Part shown: piece by piece, positions 51,240-59,508 of the stretch
How the letters are laid out: every line of letters starts with the position of its first letter
How positions within the stretch are numbered: position 1 is the stretch's first letter
Assembly: GCA_024123955.1 (NCBI GenBank)
Contig: CP099652.1
Location: forward strand, 6,804,375 to 6,868,374
DNA length: 64,000 nucleotides
Reading direction: 5' to 3'
DNA from: Oxalobacteraceae bacterium OTU3CINTB1
GTDB lineage: Bacteria; Pseudomonadota; Gammaproteobacteria; Burkholderiales; Burkholderiaceae_D
Program-made: the position numbers and the translations under genes
Notes under the pieces: generated by a model
Told to the model about the DNA's origin: nothing
What the model saw: the letters and a program-made list of their open reading frames with translations, nothing else
The model's database searches: none

Positions 51240-52603
51240 TTTCCCGTGTTTCCCGTGTTTCCCGAGTCTCCTGTGTAACGCATCGATTCCTGTGCCCATC
51301 GAAAGGCGGCTTGTCCGCATTCCGCCAATCCCTCAGGCTCCATCCCCAGCGTCCGCGCGATCTCCAATGCCCGCTCGACCTTGTCCCGCTCCAGCAGCAG
51401 CACCATCATCAAATACGGCCCGTAAACACCCTCGCTGCCCAGCAGCACATCGCGGATGTCGTCCGACAGATGCATCTTGCCGACCAGATTGGCCATCGGC
51501 ACGCCCAGCAGCACATCGAACAGCGACAACAACCCCACCAGGAACAATTCGTCCCGCTTGGCCAACGGCAGCGGACTGCACGTCTCCAGGAAACGCGCGC
51601 GCGTCAGCGCCACTTCCAGCAGCGACGCGTCGCGCTCCCGATTGGCGCCGCCGCCCAGCCGGAACATCGACACCGTCAACCCGCGATACAGCTGATTGCG
51701 CCCCAGCACCATGAACGCCTGCTGCAGGCTGGTGACCTTGGTGGCCTGGCCGTTGCTCGGCGCATTGGCCCATTGCAGCACCTGGAACGTCATGCCGGGG
51801 TCGCGCTTGGCCACCTCGATCATGGCGGGCAGTTCGGCGTCGGTACGCAGCAGGTTCAGCAGCTCAATCGACGTCATCCGGCTTTGATCGATCTTGGCGT
51901 CCGGATCGACCTGGTCGCTGGTGGTGAGGTAGTGGCCGAGGAAATAATCGCAGCCCCACGACAGGCACATGCGCTGCTCGTCCCACGACTCGACGCCGTC
52001 CACCGCCAGCATCATGTCCGGATAGCGCATGCGCAATTGCTTGGCGAGCGTCTGGAAATCCGCCAGCGCATGTTCATTCAAGTACAGCATCGCCAAGTCG
52101 CACAGCGCCAGCAGCGGCACGTCTTCGGCGTCCAGCGACAGGCCGCGCAAGGCGACCTTGCAGCCGGACTGGCGCAGCGCGGCCATGCGCTCGGCGATCT
52201 GCGTCACCGGCAGGTCGGTCGCCTTGCGATCCAGCATAAATATGGTGTGCGGCGCGATCAGCGGCAGGTAATGTCGGGATGCCACAGCATCCATGCTCAG
52301 CTGCACCAGCGACAGGCGGTCCTGCGCGAACTCGGGCAGGCGGGCGGCGGCCATGGTGTCGATCGCCAGCTGCTCGGCCAATGGCAGCCCGTTGGCGCCC
52401 ACGGGAACCGAGAACCGGTAGCCGCGCAGGCGGCTGCGCGTGTCGACGATCTCGGCGCGCACGACGATGGCCTCCGGATCGCCGGCGGAAGGCTTGACCG
52501 CCGCCGGCACCGGTGGCGGCTCCGGCGGCGGCTCCATGAGGGACACGCCGGCGGCAGGTGTGGCGGGCTGCGCCTTCGACCTCAGAAAAGACAAAAATCC
52601 CAC
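51233..52603 (-). CDS. HDOD domain protein with degenerate EAL-like N-terminal region
   Basis: A 456-residue protein using the GTG at 52603, which has AGGAG 8 bp upstream; the longer frame to 52675 lacks a ribosome site. After a proline-rich linker (about 15-45), residues about 48-235 resemble an EAL domain without the catalytic EAL motif (AEIVDTRSRLRGYRFSV and AVDGVESWDEQ). Residues about 250-430 form an HDOD domain (DPGMTFQVLQWANAP). The layout matches YuxH/CdgJ-like signalling proteins that act without c-di-GMP hydrolysis. The last residues are NTGNTGNT, encoded by the 9-bp repeat, and the stop is inside repeat D2. Confidence 0.85.
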   Translation of the reverse strand: MGFLSFLRSKAQPATPAAGVSLMEPPPEPPPVPAAVKPSAGDPEAIVVRAEIVDTRSRLRGYRFSVPVGANGLPLAEQLAIDTMAAARLPEFAQDRLSLVQLSMDAVASRHYLPLIAPHTIFMLDRKATDLPVTQIAERMAALRQSGCKVALRGLSLDAEDVPLLALCDLAMLYLNEHALADFQTLAKQLRMRYPDMMLAVDGVESWDEQRMCLSWGCDYFLGHYLTTSDQVDPDAKIDQSRMTSIELLNLLRTDAELPAMIEVAKRDPGMTFQVLQWANAPSNGQATKVTSLQQAFMVLGRNQLYRGLTVSMFRLGGGANRERDASLLEVALTRARFLETCSPLPLAKRDELFLVGLLSLFDVLLGVPMANLVGKMHLSDDIRDVLLGSEGVYGPYLMMVLLLERDKVERALEIARTLGMEPEGLAECGQAAFRWAQESMRYTGDSGNTGNTGNT

Positions 52604-52771
52604 GTCATACTCCTCTGCGGAAGCGTTTTTCTGCAACGATGATACCGTGGAACGGTTGGCGCACAACTTGTGCATGGCGAAAAAACTGGGGCGGTGCGAC
52701 GCAATCTCTGTAACTTAAATACAGGGTTCTCGTATAATCTGCGCACTCCCGCCACCTGTGAAAGCACGCTC

Positions 52772-53698
52772 ATGAGCTACGTTCCGCCGACCGACCTGTC
52801 CTGCCCGTCCATCGTCACCAGCAAGGGTGGCCCGACCTTGTCGCGCATCGTCGCCGGCATGTGGCGCATGAACGAATGGAACCTGACGCCGCAGCAACGG
52901 GTGTCGTTCATCGAGCAGTGCCTGGAAATGGGCGTGACCAGTTTCGACCACGCGGACATTTACGGCGGCTACGGCGTGGAAGCGGTATTCGGCGAGGCGC
53001 TGGCACTGCAACCATCGCTGCGCGCGCGCATGCAGCTGGTGAGCAAGTGCGGCATCAAGCTGATCAACGCGGCGCGCCCGGACCATACGATCCAGCACTA
53101 TGACACCAGCGCCAGCCATATCATCGCGTCGGCGGAAAACTCGCTGCGCCAGCTGGGCACCGATCATCTGGACCTGCTGCTGATCCACCGTCCCGATCCG
53201 CTGATGAATTTCGACGAGATCGCCGAAGCGTTCGGCCGTCTGCGCCAGGAGGGCAAGGTGCGGCATTTCGGCGTGTCCAACTTCAGCCGCCACCAGTTCG
53301 AGAGCCTGAACCGCCGCATCGCGCTGGCGACCAACCAGGTGGAGTTCTCCCCGCTGTGCGTGGCGCCGATGTTCGACGAGACCTTCGACGGCTTGCAGGA
53401 TCTGGGGGTTTCGCCAATGATCTGGTCGCCGCTGGCCGGCGGCCGCCTGTTCAGCAAGGACGATGCGGCGGGCGTGCGGGTGAGCGCGGTGATCCAGAAG
53501 ATCGCCGACGAAGTGGGGCGTCCGTTCGGCAGCGTGGTGTTTGCGTGGATTATGCAGTTGCCGAGCCGTCCTATTCCGCTGACCGGGTCGGGGCGGATTC
53601 AGGCGGTGGCGGAGGCGGTGGAGGCGGCGCAGTTCACGTTGAGCCGCAGCCAGTGGTTTGAGATCCTGCGCGCGGCGCGCGGGCACGAAGTCGCCTGA
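52772..53698 (+). CDS. Aldo/keto reductase
   Basis: A 308-residue NADP-dependent oxidoreductase of the YdhF-like group. The catalytic tetrad appears as Asp59 and Tyr64 (FDHADIYGGY), a lysine in VSKCGIK and a histidine in LLIHRPDP. The ATG at 52772 gives the normal N-terminus; the frame is open further upstream but has no supporting ribosome site. Physiological substrate unknown. It stands alone, divergent from the HDOD gene. Confidence 0.93.
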   Translation: MSYVPPTDLSCPSIVTSKGGPTLSRIVAGMWRMNEWNLTPQQRVSFIEQCLEMGVTSFDHADIYGGYGVEAVFGEALALQPSLRARMQLVSKCGIKLINAARPDHTIQHYDTSASHIIASAENSLRQLGTDHLDLLLIHRPDPLMNFDEIAEAFGRLRQEGKVRHFGVSNFSRHQFESLNRRIALATNQVEFSPLCVAPMFDETFDGLQDLGVSPMIWSPLAGGRLFSKDDAAGVRVSAVIQKIADEVGRPFGSVVFAWIMQLPSRPIPLTGSGRIQAVAEAVEAAQFTLSRSQWFEILRAARGHEVA

Positions 53699-53716
53699 CC
53701 CGCGCCAGGCGCCGCC

Positions 53717-54499
53717 TCAAATGTCGTCATAGACGACCGGCGGCGCGATCCCCTTCCAGCCCTTCTTCCAGGCCAGGTTCAGCGCCAGCGTGAAGGCGAT
53801 GTACACCACGAAGAACAGCACGAAATACGCGGCCTGCAACCAGGCCAGCAAGCCCAGATTCACCACCAACAACGCCAGCGCGCCCCAGCTCTTCTTCTGC
53901 TTGGAACTTGGGAAGCGCACGGTCGACACCATCAGCGTGCCGACCACAAACAACAGCAACACGACCAGAATCGCATGCCATGTGGCGGCCGCCGGGTCCG
54001 GCCAGGCCACCACCACCGACGCCACGCAAGCCGCCCCCGCCGTGATCGGCATGCCGACGAAATAGCGCGGGTCGGTCCGGCCGACACTGACATTGAAGCG
54101 CGCCAGCCGCAATGCCCCGCAGGCGACAAAGAAGAAGCTGGCGATGCCGCCGGCCCGCAGCAGGGTCGGATGGTCCACGCCCAGTTGCACGAATCCATAG
54201 CAATACAGCAGTAGCCCCGGCGCGCAGCCGAAATTCATCACGTCGGCGATGGAGTCGAGCTGCATGCCGAACTCGGACGAGGTGTTGGTGGCGCGCGCGA
54301 CAAAGCCGTCGAGCGCGTCGAACACGCCGGCCAGCACCAGCAAAATGGCCGCCAGCCGGTAGTCCTCGGCGGACCCGACGAGCGCGTTGTCGACCGAGAT
54401 GACGATACTGCCGAAGCCGCAGGCGATGGACATCAACGTCACCATACTGGGCAGAGCGAACTTGGCGCGCCGTACGCGCGCTTGATTGATAGGTTTCAA
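53717..54499 (-). CDS. pssA: CDP-alcohol phosphatidyltransferase, probable phosphatidylserine synthase
   Basis: A 260-residue inner membrane enzyme with about seven to eight membrane segments. It carries the complete CDP-alcohol phosphotransferase signature D61-x2-D64-G-x2-A-R-x8-G-x3-D82-x3-D86. The opening FALPSMVTLMSIACGF is typical of the PssA subfamily, which makes phosphatidylserine from CDP-diacylglycerol and serine as the precursor of phosphatidylethanolamine. The subfamily choice rests on that block and on length. No phosphatidylserine decarboxylase is adjacent. Confidence 0.85.
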   Translation of the reverse strand: MKPINQARVRRAKFALPSMVTLMSIACGFGSIVISVDNALVGSAEDYRLAAILLVLAGVFDALDGFVARATNTSSEFGMQLDSIADVMNFGCAPGLLLYCYGFVQLGVDHPTLLRAGGIASFFFVACGALRLARFNVSVGRTDPRYFVGMPITAGAACVASVVVAWPDPAAATWHAILVVLLLFVVGTLMVSTVRFPSSKQKKSWGALALLVVNLGLLAWLQAAYFVLFFVVYIAFTLALNLAWKKGWKGIAPPVVYDDI

Positions 54500-54691
54500 A
54501 TGACAACTTCCAGGTTAAGCATACCCTCGGCGCCAGCGGATGGCTGGCTGAAGGGCTAGCTTACCATTTTACGCAAGCCGTCCCGTACGAACCGGTCCGG
54601 CTAGCATATTGCGTGCCGCGGTGGCCCAATCTGGCTTAGAATCGCTGTAGCCAGTCCGGGCGAAAAGCCCATACGCACAGGAGTTTTCAAC

Positions 54692-55678
54692 ATGGCAAAC
54701 CATAAGAGCCGGCAACTCTCCCGCTCCCCGTTGCCGGCGGCAATGCTGCTGATCGCCGCGCTGCTCGCGGGCTGTGGCGGCGGAGGCGGCGGCAGCAGCA
54801 GCCAGACCGCGCCAACGACATCGAACAATCAGACCACTCCGCCGGTGCAAGAACCCGGCGCACCCACGCTGACGGGCAACACCGCTTTGGACGGCTACAA
54901 CTGGCTCAATTACCGGCGTGCCCAGCTGGGATTGTCGGTGCTGTCGCGTAACAGCCAGGTCGATACGGCCGCGCTGGGACATTCCAACTATCTGCGCCTG
55001 AACAACACCGTCACCCACGAACAAATCGTTGGCGCGCCCGGCTTTACCGGCGCCACCCTGACCAACCGCCTGAGCGCGGCCGGCTATGGCCTGGTCGGCG
55101 GCCGCGCGATCGGCGAAGTCATCTCCGCCACGACGAACACGTCCGGCTTTTACCAGGTGGAGGAGCTGATCACCGCGATCTATCACCGCTTCGTGATGTT
55201 CGAGCCGGTGTTCAAGGAAGTCGGCACCGGCGCCACCACCGTCTCCGGCGGCTACACCTACTTCACCGCCGACCTGACGGCAACCAACGGCCTGGGCGCC
55301 GGCATCGGCGCGGGCAGACTGGTCAATTACCCGATCAGCAACCAGACCAACGTGCCGACCAGCTTCTCCAGCAATACCGAATCGCCCGATCCGGTGCCGA
55401 ACCAGGACCTGGTTGGCTACCCGGTCAGCGTCCACGCCGACAGCGGCCGGGGCGGCGCCGGCGTGGTGGTGCGCAGCTTCACCATCGCGCCGCGCGGCGG
55501 CAGCGCGCTGAACACGCTTCTGCTCAGCAGCGCAACCGATTCGCGCACCTCTTCCGCAGGCGCGGCGATCATTCCGCTGGCGCCGCTTCGCCGCGGCACC
55601 GTCTACGATGTCAGCTTCGACGGCACGGTGAACGGGGTGGCGGCGCCGCGCACCTGGTCGTTCACGACCATGCAGTGA
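54692..55678 (+). CDS. CAP-domain (SCP-like) lipoprotein
   Basis: A 328-residue lipoprotein. The signal peptide ends in lipobox LLAGC (cysteine about residue 28), followed by a glycine/serine linker. A CAP domain (about 65-190) has YNWLNYRRAQLGL, HSNYLRLNN and FTGATLTNRLSAAGY. Residues about 225-328 form a beta-rich Ig-like domain. The function of bacterial CAP proteins is mostly unknown. Confidence 0.85.
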   Translation: MANHKSRQLSRSPLPAAMLLIAALLAGCGGGGGGSSSQTAPTTSNNQTTPPVQEPGAPTLTGNTALDGYNWLNYRRAQLGLSVLSRNSQVDTAALGHSNYLRLNNTVTHEQIVGAPGFTGATLTNRLSAAGYGLVGGRAIGEVISATTNTSGFYQVEELITAIYHRFVMFEPVFKEVGTGATTVSGGYTYFTADLTATNGLGAGIGAGRLVNYPISNQTNVPTSFSSNTESPDPVPNQDLVGYPVSVHADSGRGGAGVVVRSFTIAPRGGSALNTLLLSSATDSRTSSAGAAIIPLAPLRRGTVYDVSFDGTVNGVAAPRTWSFTTMQ

Positions 55679-55803
55679 CCCTCGGCTGAATCCGAGCGGA
55701 CACCCCATGCGTTGTTGCGGCCGGTAAGGTCTGCTATCGTACGGCTACACTCCAGTTTCCGTACGGCTTAGACCAACCACCGATCCGCGATAACGCCCCG
55801 CCC

Positions 55804-56424
55804 ATGACACTTTCCAGCACGCCAGCCTCACCGGTTCACGCCGAGGGCCATATCCTGCAAGTGGAAACCGGTTTGCAGCAGTTGATGGGCGACCGCGCCC
55901 TCTACCTGCAAATCCTGCGCCGCTTCCGGCAACGCTATCAGGACAGCGCCAACCAGGCGCGCAACGAACTGACGGCCGGCGACGCCACCGGCGCGCAACG
56001 CATCATTCACACGCTCAAGGGGGCGGCCGGCATGATCGGCGCCCAGCAGGTCTATCTGTTGGCGGGCACGCTGGAGCAAGCCTGCGCCGGGCCGGCGGCG
56101 TTATGTATGGGTCCGCTGGCGCAGCTGGAGCACGCGCTGCGCTGCCTGATGGGCACGATCGACGCGGCGTTGAACGCGGCCGACGAGCAACCGCCGGCCG
56201 AGCCGGCGTCCAGCGGCCAGCATCCGCCGGAGACGCGCATGCTGGTGCAGCATCTGGCCAGGCTGCTGGAAGAAGGCGACGGCGCGGCCATCGATGTGCT
56301 GGAGCAGTCGGCGACGGTGCTCGCGGCGAGCTTGGGAGTGGCGGTGTTTCAGGAGGTGACCGAGGCGGCGCATCAGTTCGACTTCGAGGCGGCGCTGGCG
56401 GTGCTGCAGGCGGCGAAGAACTAG
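55804..56424 (+). CDS. HPt (histidine phosphotransfer) domain protein
   Basis: A 206-residue protein. The N-terminal HPt domain (about 20-110) has the phosphorylated histidine at residue 69 in HTLKGAAGMIGA. A second helical region (about 135-200) has no recognised motif. It is a stand-alone phosphorelay intermediate; no histidine kinase or response regulator lies next to it, so its partner is elsewhere. Confidence 0.85.
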   Translation: MTLSSTPASPVHAEGHILQVETGLQQLMGDRALYLQILRRFRQRYQDSANQARNELTAGDATGAQRIIHTLKGAAGMIGAQQVYLLAGTLEQACAGPAALCMGPLAQLEHALRCLMGTIDAALNAADEQPPAEPASSGQHPPETRMLVQHLARLLEEGDGAAIDVLEQSATVLAASLGVAVFQEVTEAAHQFDFEAALAVLQAAKN

Positions 56425-56427
56425 TCT

Positions 56428-56637
56428 TCAGCGCGTAAATTCTTTCTCTTCGTCGAAGGCGTCGGCGCATTCCTTGTCGCAGAAGCGTTTGACGTTGTCG
56501 AGCGGCTTCTCGCAATACCAGCACGAGCCCTTGGGCGGCAGCATTTGCCGCGTGCGGGCCGGCGAGACAGGCGCCGCCATCGCCGGGGGCGCCGTGCCGG
56601 CGCCATCGTCCGGTACGCTTTCTTGTGTCGGTTCCAC
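56428..56637 (-). CDS. Small zinc-ribbon-type protein
   Basis: A 69-residue protein using the GTG at 56637 with GGAGG 8 bp upstream; a TTG at 56670 is the alternative. Four cysteines form a C-x2-C...C-x3-C pattern (39, 42, 53, 57; CWYC and RFCDKEC), a likely zinc knuckle, followed by an acidic tail. The N-terminal 35 residues look disordered. No specific family recognised. The gene ends 3 bp from the convergent HPt gene. Confidence 0.65.
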   Translation of the reverse strand: MEPTQESVPDDGAGTAPPAMAAPVSPARTRQMLPPKGSCWYCEKPLDNVKRFCDKECADAFDEEKEFTR

Positions 56638-56670
56638 GATCCCCTCCGTTCCAGGCAGTGCCCAAGTCAA

Positions 56671-57025
56671 CGTTGCAAGGTTACTTCAGCGGAATATCTC
56701 AAGCATGAGAATTCTCAAGGCCGCGCCGGTTTTGAGCCATGTGTTGGAAACCGAACACTCATTTGCGACGAATCAATCATAGCAGGTTCGGACAACCGGC
56801 CACAGCCGCCGAATCGGCAAAAAATGCGCCCATACGACACTTTTCCAGCGGCGCCTGTCGCGCCTGCGGGGGCGCTCATAGGGGATAAATATTTTTTAAT
56901 TGAAAAGTCGAAAATGATAGTGAGTCGCTGTGAAATTGTGGCTTCAGGGCATCGCCGGCATCCCCATGGCGAGTCAGGCGGCTTATAATCATTACACCAT
57001 TATCATTCCCGCCTGGAAAGTTCGA
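56671..57025. other. Intergenic region before the diguanylate cyclase
   Basis: An A/T-richer 355-bp stretch than its surroundings (for example TAAATATTTTTTAATTGAAAA at 56885-56905). It must hold the promoter of the cyclase and of the divergent zinc-ribbon gene. No operator or RNA gene recognised. Confidence 0.3.
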
Positions 57026-58015
57026 ATGCCTGAAACTGTTCATGCTTCCCCGCCTGCGACTGCCGGCCACTCCCACCTCTCCACCCGCGCGCTGGCGCTC
57101 GCCGACCTCGGCCTGATCGTGCTCGACGCCGGCCAGCGCATCGTCTTGTGGAACCAGTGGATGGCCAGTCACTCGGGCCAGTCCGCGCACCGCGTGATGG
57201 GCAACGACCTGTTCGACGTGTTTCCAGAATTGCGCGGCCAGCGGCTCGAGCAGGCCGTGCACAGTGCGATGCAAAGCAAGACGCCGCAGCAGCTGTCGCC
57301 GGGACTGAACCGCTCGCCCTTCCCGCTGTTCCCGACCGGCACCTGGGGTGGCGAGCGCATCGAGCAGTCGGTGTCGGTGACGCCGTTCACCGAAGGCAAG
57401 GAACGCTTCTGCCTGATCCAGGTGAGCGACATCAGCAGCACCGTCGGGCGCGAGCGCCAGCTACGCGGCCAGGCCGAAGCGCTGCGCGCGCAATCGTACG
57501 TGGACGGGCTGACCGGCATCGCCAACCGGCGCCATTTCGACGTCGCGCTCGACCGGGAACTGCGGCGCGCCCAGCGCAACGGCGGGCAACTGTCGCTGCT
57601 GCTGATGGATATCGACTCGTTCAAGGCCTATAACGACCACTTCGGCCACCAGCAGGGCGACGCCTGCCTGACCCTGGTCGCGGAAGCGTTCGCCGCCATG
57701 CTGCAGCGGCCGGCCGACCTGGCCGCGCGCTACGGCGGCGAGGAATTCGGCGCCGTGCTGCCGGACACGGGCCCGGAGCAGGCGGCGCTGGTCGCCGAGA
57801 CCATCCGCGCGCGCATCGCCGCACTGGAGGTCACGCACGCGCCCGCCGCCATGCGTCCGTATGTGACAATGAGCATCGGCGTGGCCAGCTTCGTCAAGGA
57901 CCGGCTGTGCACCGCCGAAACCATGCTGGCCGCCGCCGACAGCTGCCTGTACGCCGCCAAACACGCCGGACGCGATTGCGTCATTGTTCACAAACTGGAA
58001 GAAACCAACGCATGA
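57026..58015 (+). CDS. Diguanylate cyclase with N-terminal PAS-like domain
   Basis: A 329-residue protein. The ATG at 57026 (after GGAAAG) was preferred to the frame start at 56930. A PAS-like sensor (about 28-145) is followed by a GGDEF domain (about 160-320) with intact active-site GGEEF at 237-241. An RxxD inhibitory site (RPAD, 228-231) sits five residues before it. It should therefore make cyclic di-GMP and be subject to product inhibition. No membrane segment, so it is cytoplasmic. Its stop overlaps the next gene by 4 bp. Confidence 0.93.
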   Translation: MPETVHASPPATAGHSHLSTRALALADLGLIVLDAGQRIVLWNQWMASHSGQSAHRVMGNDLFDVFPELRGQRLEQAVHSAMQSKTPQQLSPGLNRSPFPLFPTGTWGGERIEQSVSVTPFTEGKERFCLIQVSDISSTVGRERQLRGQAEALRAQSYVDGLTGIANRRHFDVALDRELRRAQRNGGQLSLLLMDIDSFKAYNDHFGHQQGDACLTLVAEAFAAMLQRPADLAARYGGEEFGAVLPDTGPEQAALVAETIRARIAALEVTHAPAAMRPYVTMSIGVASFVKDRLCTAETMLAAADSCLYAAKHAGRDCVIVHKLEETNA

Positions 58016-58995
58016 AAATTCGCCCTGCCTTTAGCTTCGCATCGATTCTGTCCGCCGCCGTCGCCACCGCGTTGGTGGCCTTTGGCACCCCGGCCGCATT
58101 TGCCGCCTCAGCCTCCACTGCGCCGGCCGCCTGCACCGGCACCGCGCCGTCCGGCGAACTGACCGCGCAGCGCATCGTCGCCGCCAACCCGACGCGCTCC
58201 GAGCCTGGGCTGTATGAAGGTCCGGTATGGATCAAGGACGCGCTGTATTTCTCCGACTTCACTTTCGGGCCGGGCTTCCCGTCGCGCATTCAAAAGCTAG
58301 ATTCGAGCGGCAAGGTCACCACCCTGATCGCTGACAGCGGCAGCAACGGCCTGGCGGTTGACGCGCAGGGCAACATCCTGGCGGCCACGCACAAGTACAA
58401 AAGCGTCTCGCGCTACACGATGGACGGCAAGCGCAGCGATGTCGTGACCAAGTACAACGGCAACGTCTTCAACTCCCCTAACGACATGGCGCTGGCCGCC
58501 GACGGCACCCTGTACTTCAGCGACCCGGCCTTCCAGCGCGACGCCGCCCCGGGCGGGCAGGACAAGACGCGCGTCTACCGCGTGGCGGCCGACGGCACGG
58601 TGACCGTGGTCGACGACACGCTGACCAATCCGAACGGCGTATCGCTGTCGCCGGCAGGAGACGTACTGTATGTGAACGGTATGGTTGGCGAAAAAGGCGT
58701 GCTGCGCGCGTATCCTATCGTCGGCGGCAAGCCTGGCAAGGGACGCGACCTGGTCAATGGCCTGGGCATCCCGGACGGCATGGCGATCGACTGCCAGGGC
58801 AACGTCTACGTCACCGAGCACACGGACCAGCGCATCCGCGTATTCACGCCGCAGGGCAAGCACATCGCCACGATCAAGGTGGATGCAAATGTCACCAATG
58901 CCGCGTTTGGCGGCGGGGATGGCAAGACGTTGTTCATCACCGGCGCGGGATCGGTGTGGAAGATCGCGTTGAACGTCAGCGGCTTGCCGTACTGA
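58012..58995 (+). CDS. Secreted SMP-30/gluconolactonase-like beta-propeller protein
   Basis: A 327-residue protein with a signal peptide (to about 31, AFA-ASA). The rest is a six-bladed beta-propeller of the SMP-30/LRE type, with LYEGPVWIKDALYFSD, SPNDMALAADGTLYFSDPAF and NPNGVSLSP supplying the usual metal-binding glutamate, asparagines and aspartate. Relatives hydrolyse lactones; this substrate is unknown. The start overlaps the diguanylate cyclase stop (ATGA), an odd pairing that suggests co-regulation. Confidence 0.85.
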   Translation: MKIRPAFSFASILSAAVATALVAFGTPAAFAASASTAPAACTGTAPSGELTAQRIVAANPTRSEPGLYEGPVWIKDALYFSDFTFGPGFPSRIQKLDSSGKVTTLIADSGSNGLAVDAQGNILAATHKYKSVSRYTMDGKRSDVVTKYNGNVFNSPNDMALAADGTLYFSDPAFQRDAAPGGQDKTRVYRVAADGTVTVVDDTLTNPNGVSLSPAGDVLYVNGMVGEKGVLRAYPIVGGKPGKGRDLVNGLGIPDGMAIDCQGNVYVTEHTDQRIRVFTPQGKHIATIKVDANVTNAAFGGGDGKTLFITGAGSVWKIALNVSGLPY

Positions 58996-59054
58996 TCTCG
59001 TGGGGGGCGGATTTGGCGAAATGGATGTGGTCAGCGTCGTCGGCGACTCATACA

Positions 59055-59088
59055 TGGCCGATTACGCTTCGCTAATCCGCCCTACGTA
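59055..59088. repeat. Palindromic intergenic repeat, copy E
   Basis: TGGCCGATTACGCTTCGC-TAATCCGCCCTACGTA. It is almost the exact reverse complement of copy F on the other side of the antitoxin gene; both share the unusual GGCCGATTA arm. Confidence 0.8.
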
Positions 59089-59140
59089 ATTTAGAACCTG
59101 CTTATAATTGCTCTCAGATTGGGGCGAAACAGGTGCAACG

Positions 59141-59365
59141 ATGTCGCAAGATCTCCGCGAACTTGAACAACGCATCTCACAGCTAAACGATGCGGACAAG
59201 GCGCATCTTTTGTTCTTTTTGCTGGAATCACTGGAATCTACAGATCGCGATAATATCGAAGAGGCTTGGCGCATTGAAGCCGAAGCTCGCCTGGAGGCGG
59301 TCGGACGTGGAGATGCGATCACCGTCCCGGCACAGGAGGTATTTACCAACCTTGACCGACGCTAA
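59141..59365 (+). CDS. Addiction module antitoxin-like protein (orphan)
   Basis: A 74-residue protein resembling the 'putative addiction module component' family (Unstab_antitox), which neutralises RelE/ParE toxins. Indicators are a short acidic helical protein, the motif LNDADKAHLLFFLLESLES, and EEAWRIEAEARL before a C-terminal hook. The ATG at 59141 was chosen as the usual start (MSQDLREL). No toxin gene follows: a palindromic repeat begins 12 bp after the stop, then the convergent mnmE. The gene is bracketed by mirror-image repeats E and F. Confidence 0.75.
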   Translation: MSQDLRELEQRISQLNDADKAHLLFFLLESLESTDRDNIEEAWRIEAEARLEAVGRGDAITVPAQEVFTNLDRR

Positions 59366-59376
59366 GCCACACAACC

Positions 59377-59409
59377 ACGTAGGGCGGATTAGCGCAGCGT
59401 AATCGGCCA
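59377..59409. repeat. Palindromic intergenic repeat, copy F
   Basis: CGTAGGGCGGATTA-GCGCAGCG-TAATCGGCCA. Inverted relative to copy E, one or two mismatches between them. Confidence 0.8.
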
Positions 59410-59508
59410 CGCTCCGTCGGCGGCTTATGCTGGATCAAGGTACCTCGGCAAGCCAGATCCACACCCCATGCAGAGCCCGTGTAGCAATGGCGGACCTGAC
59501 CCCGGAGT

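Noticed and set aside
51142..51270. CRISPR-like array
   Set aside because: Two inverted palindromes and a 9-bp tandem repeat; no regular repeat-spacer pattern and no cas genes in the window.
54609..54691. Riboswitch or RNA gene before the CAP-domain lipoprotein
   Set aside because: No recognisable conserved structure; ordinary leader.
59377..59508. Possible toxin gene after the antitoxin
   Set aside because: The space holds a repeat and about 100 bp before mnmE; no frame long enough for a RelE/ParE protein.
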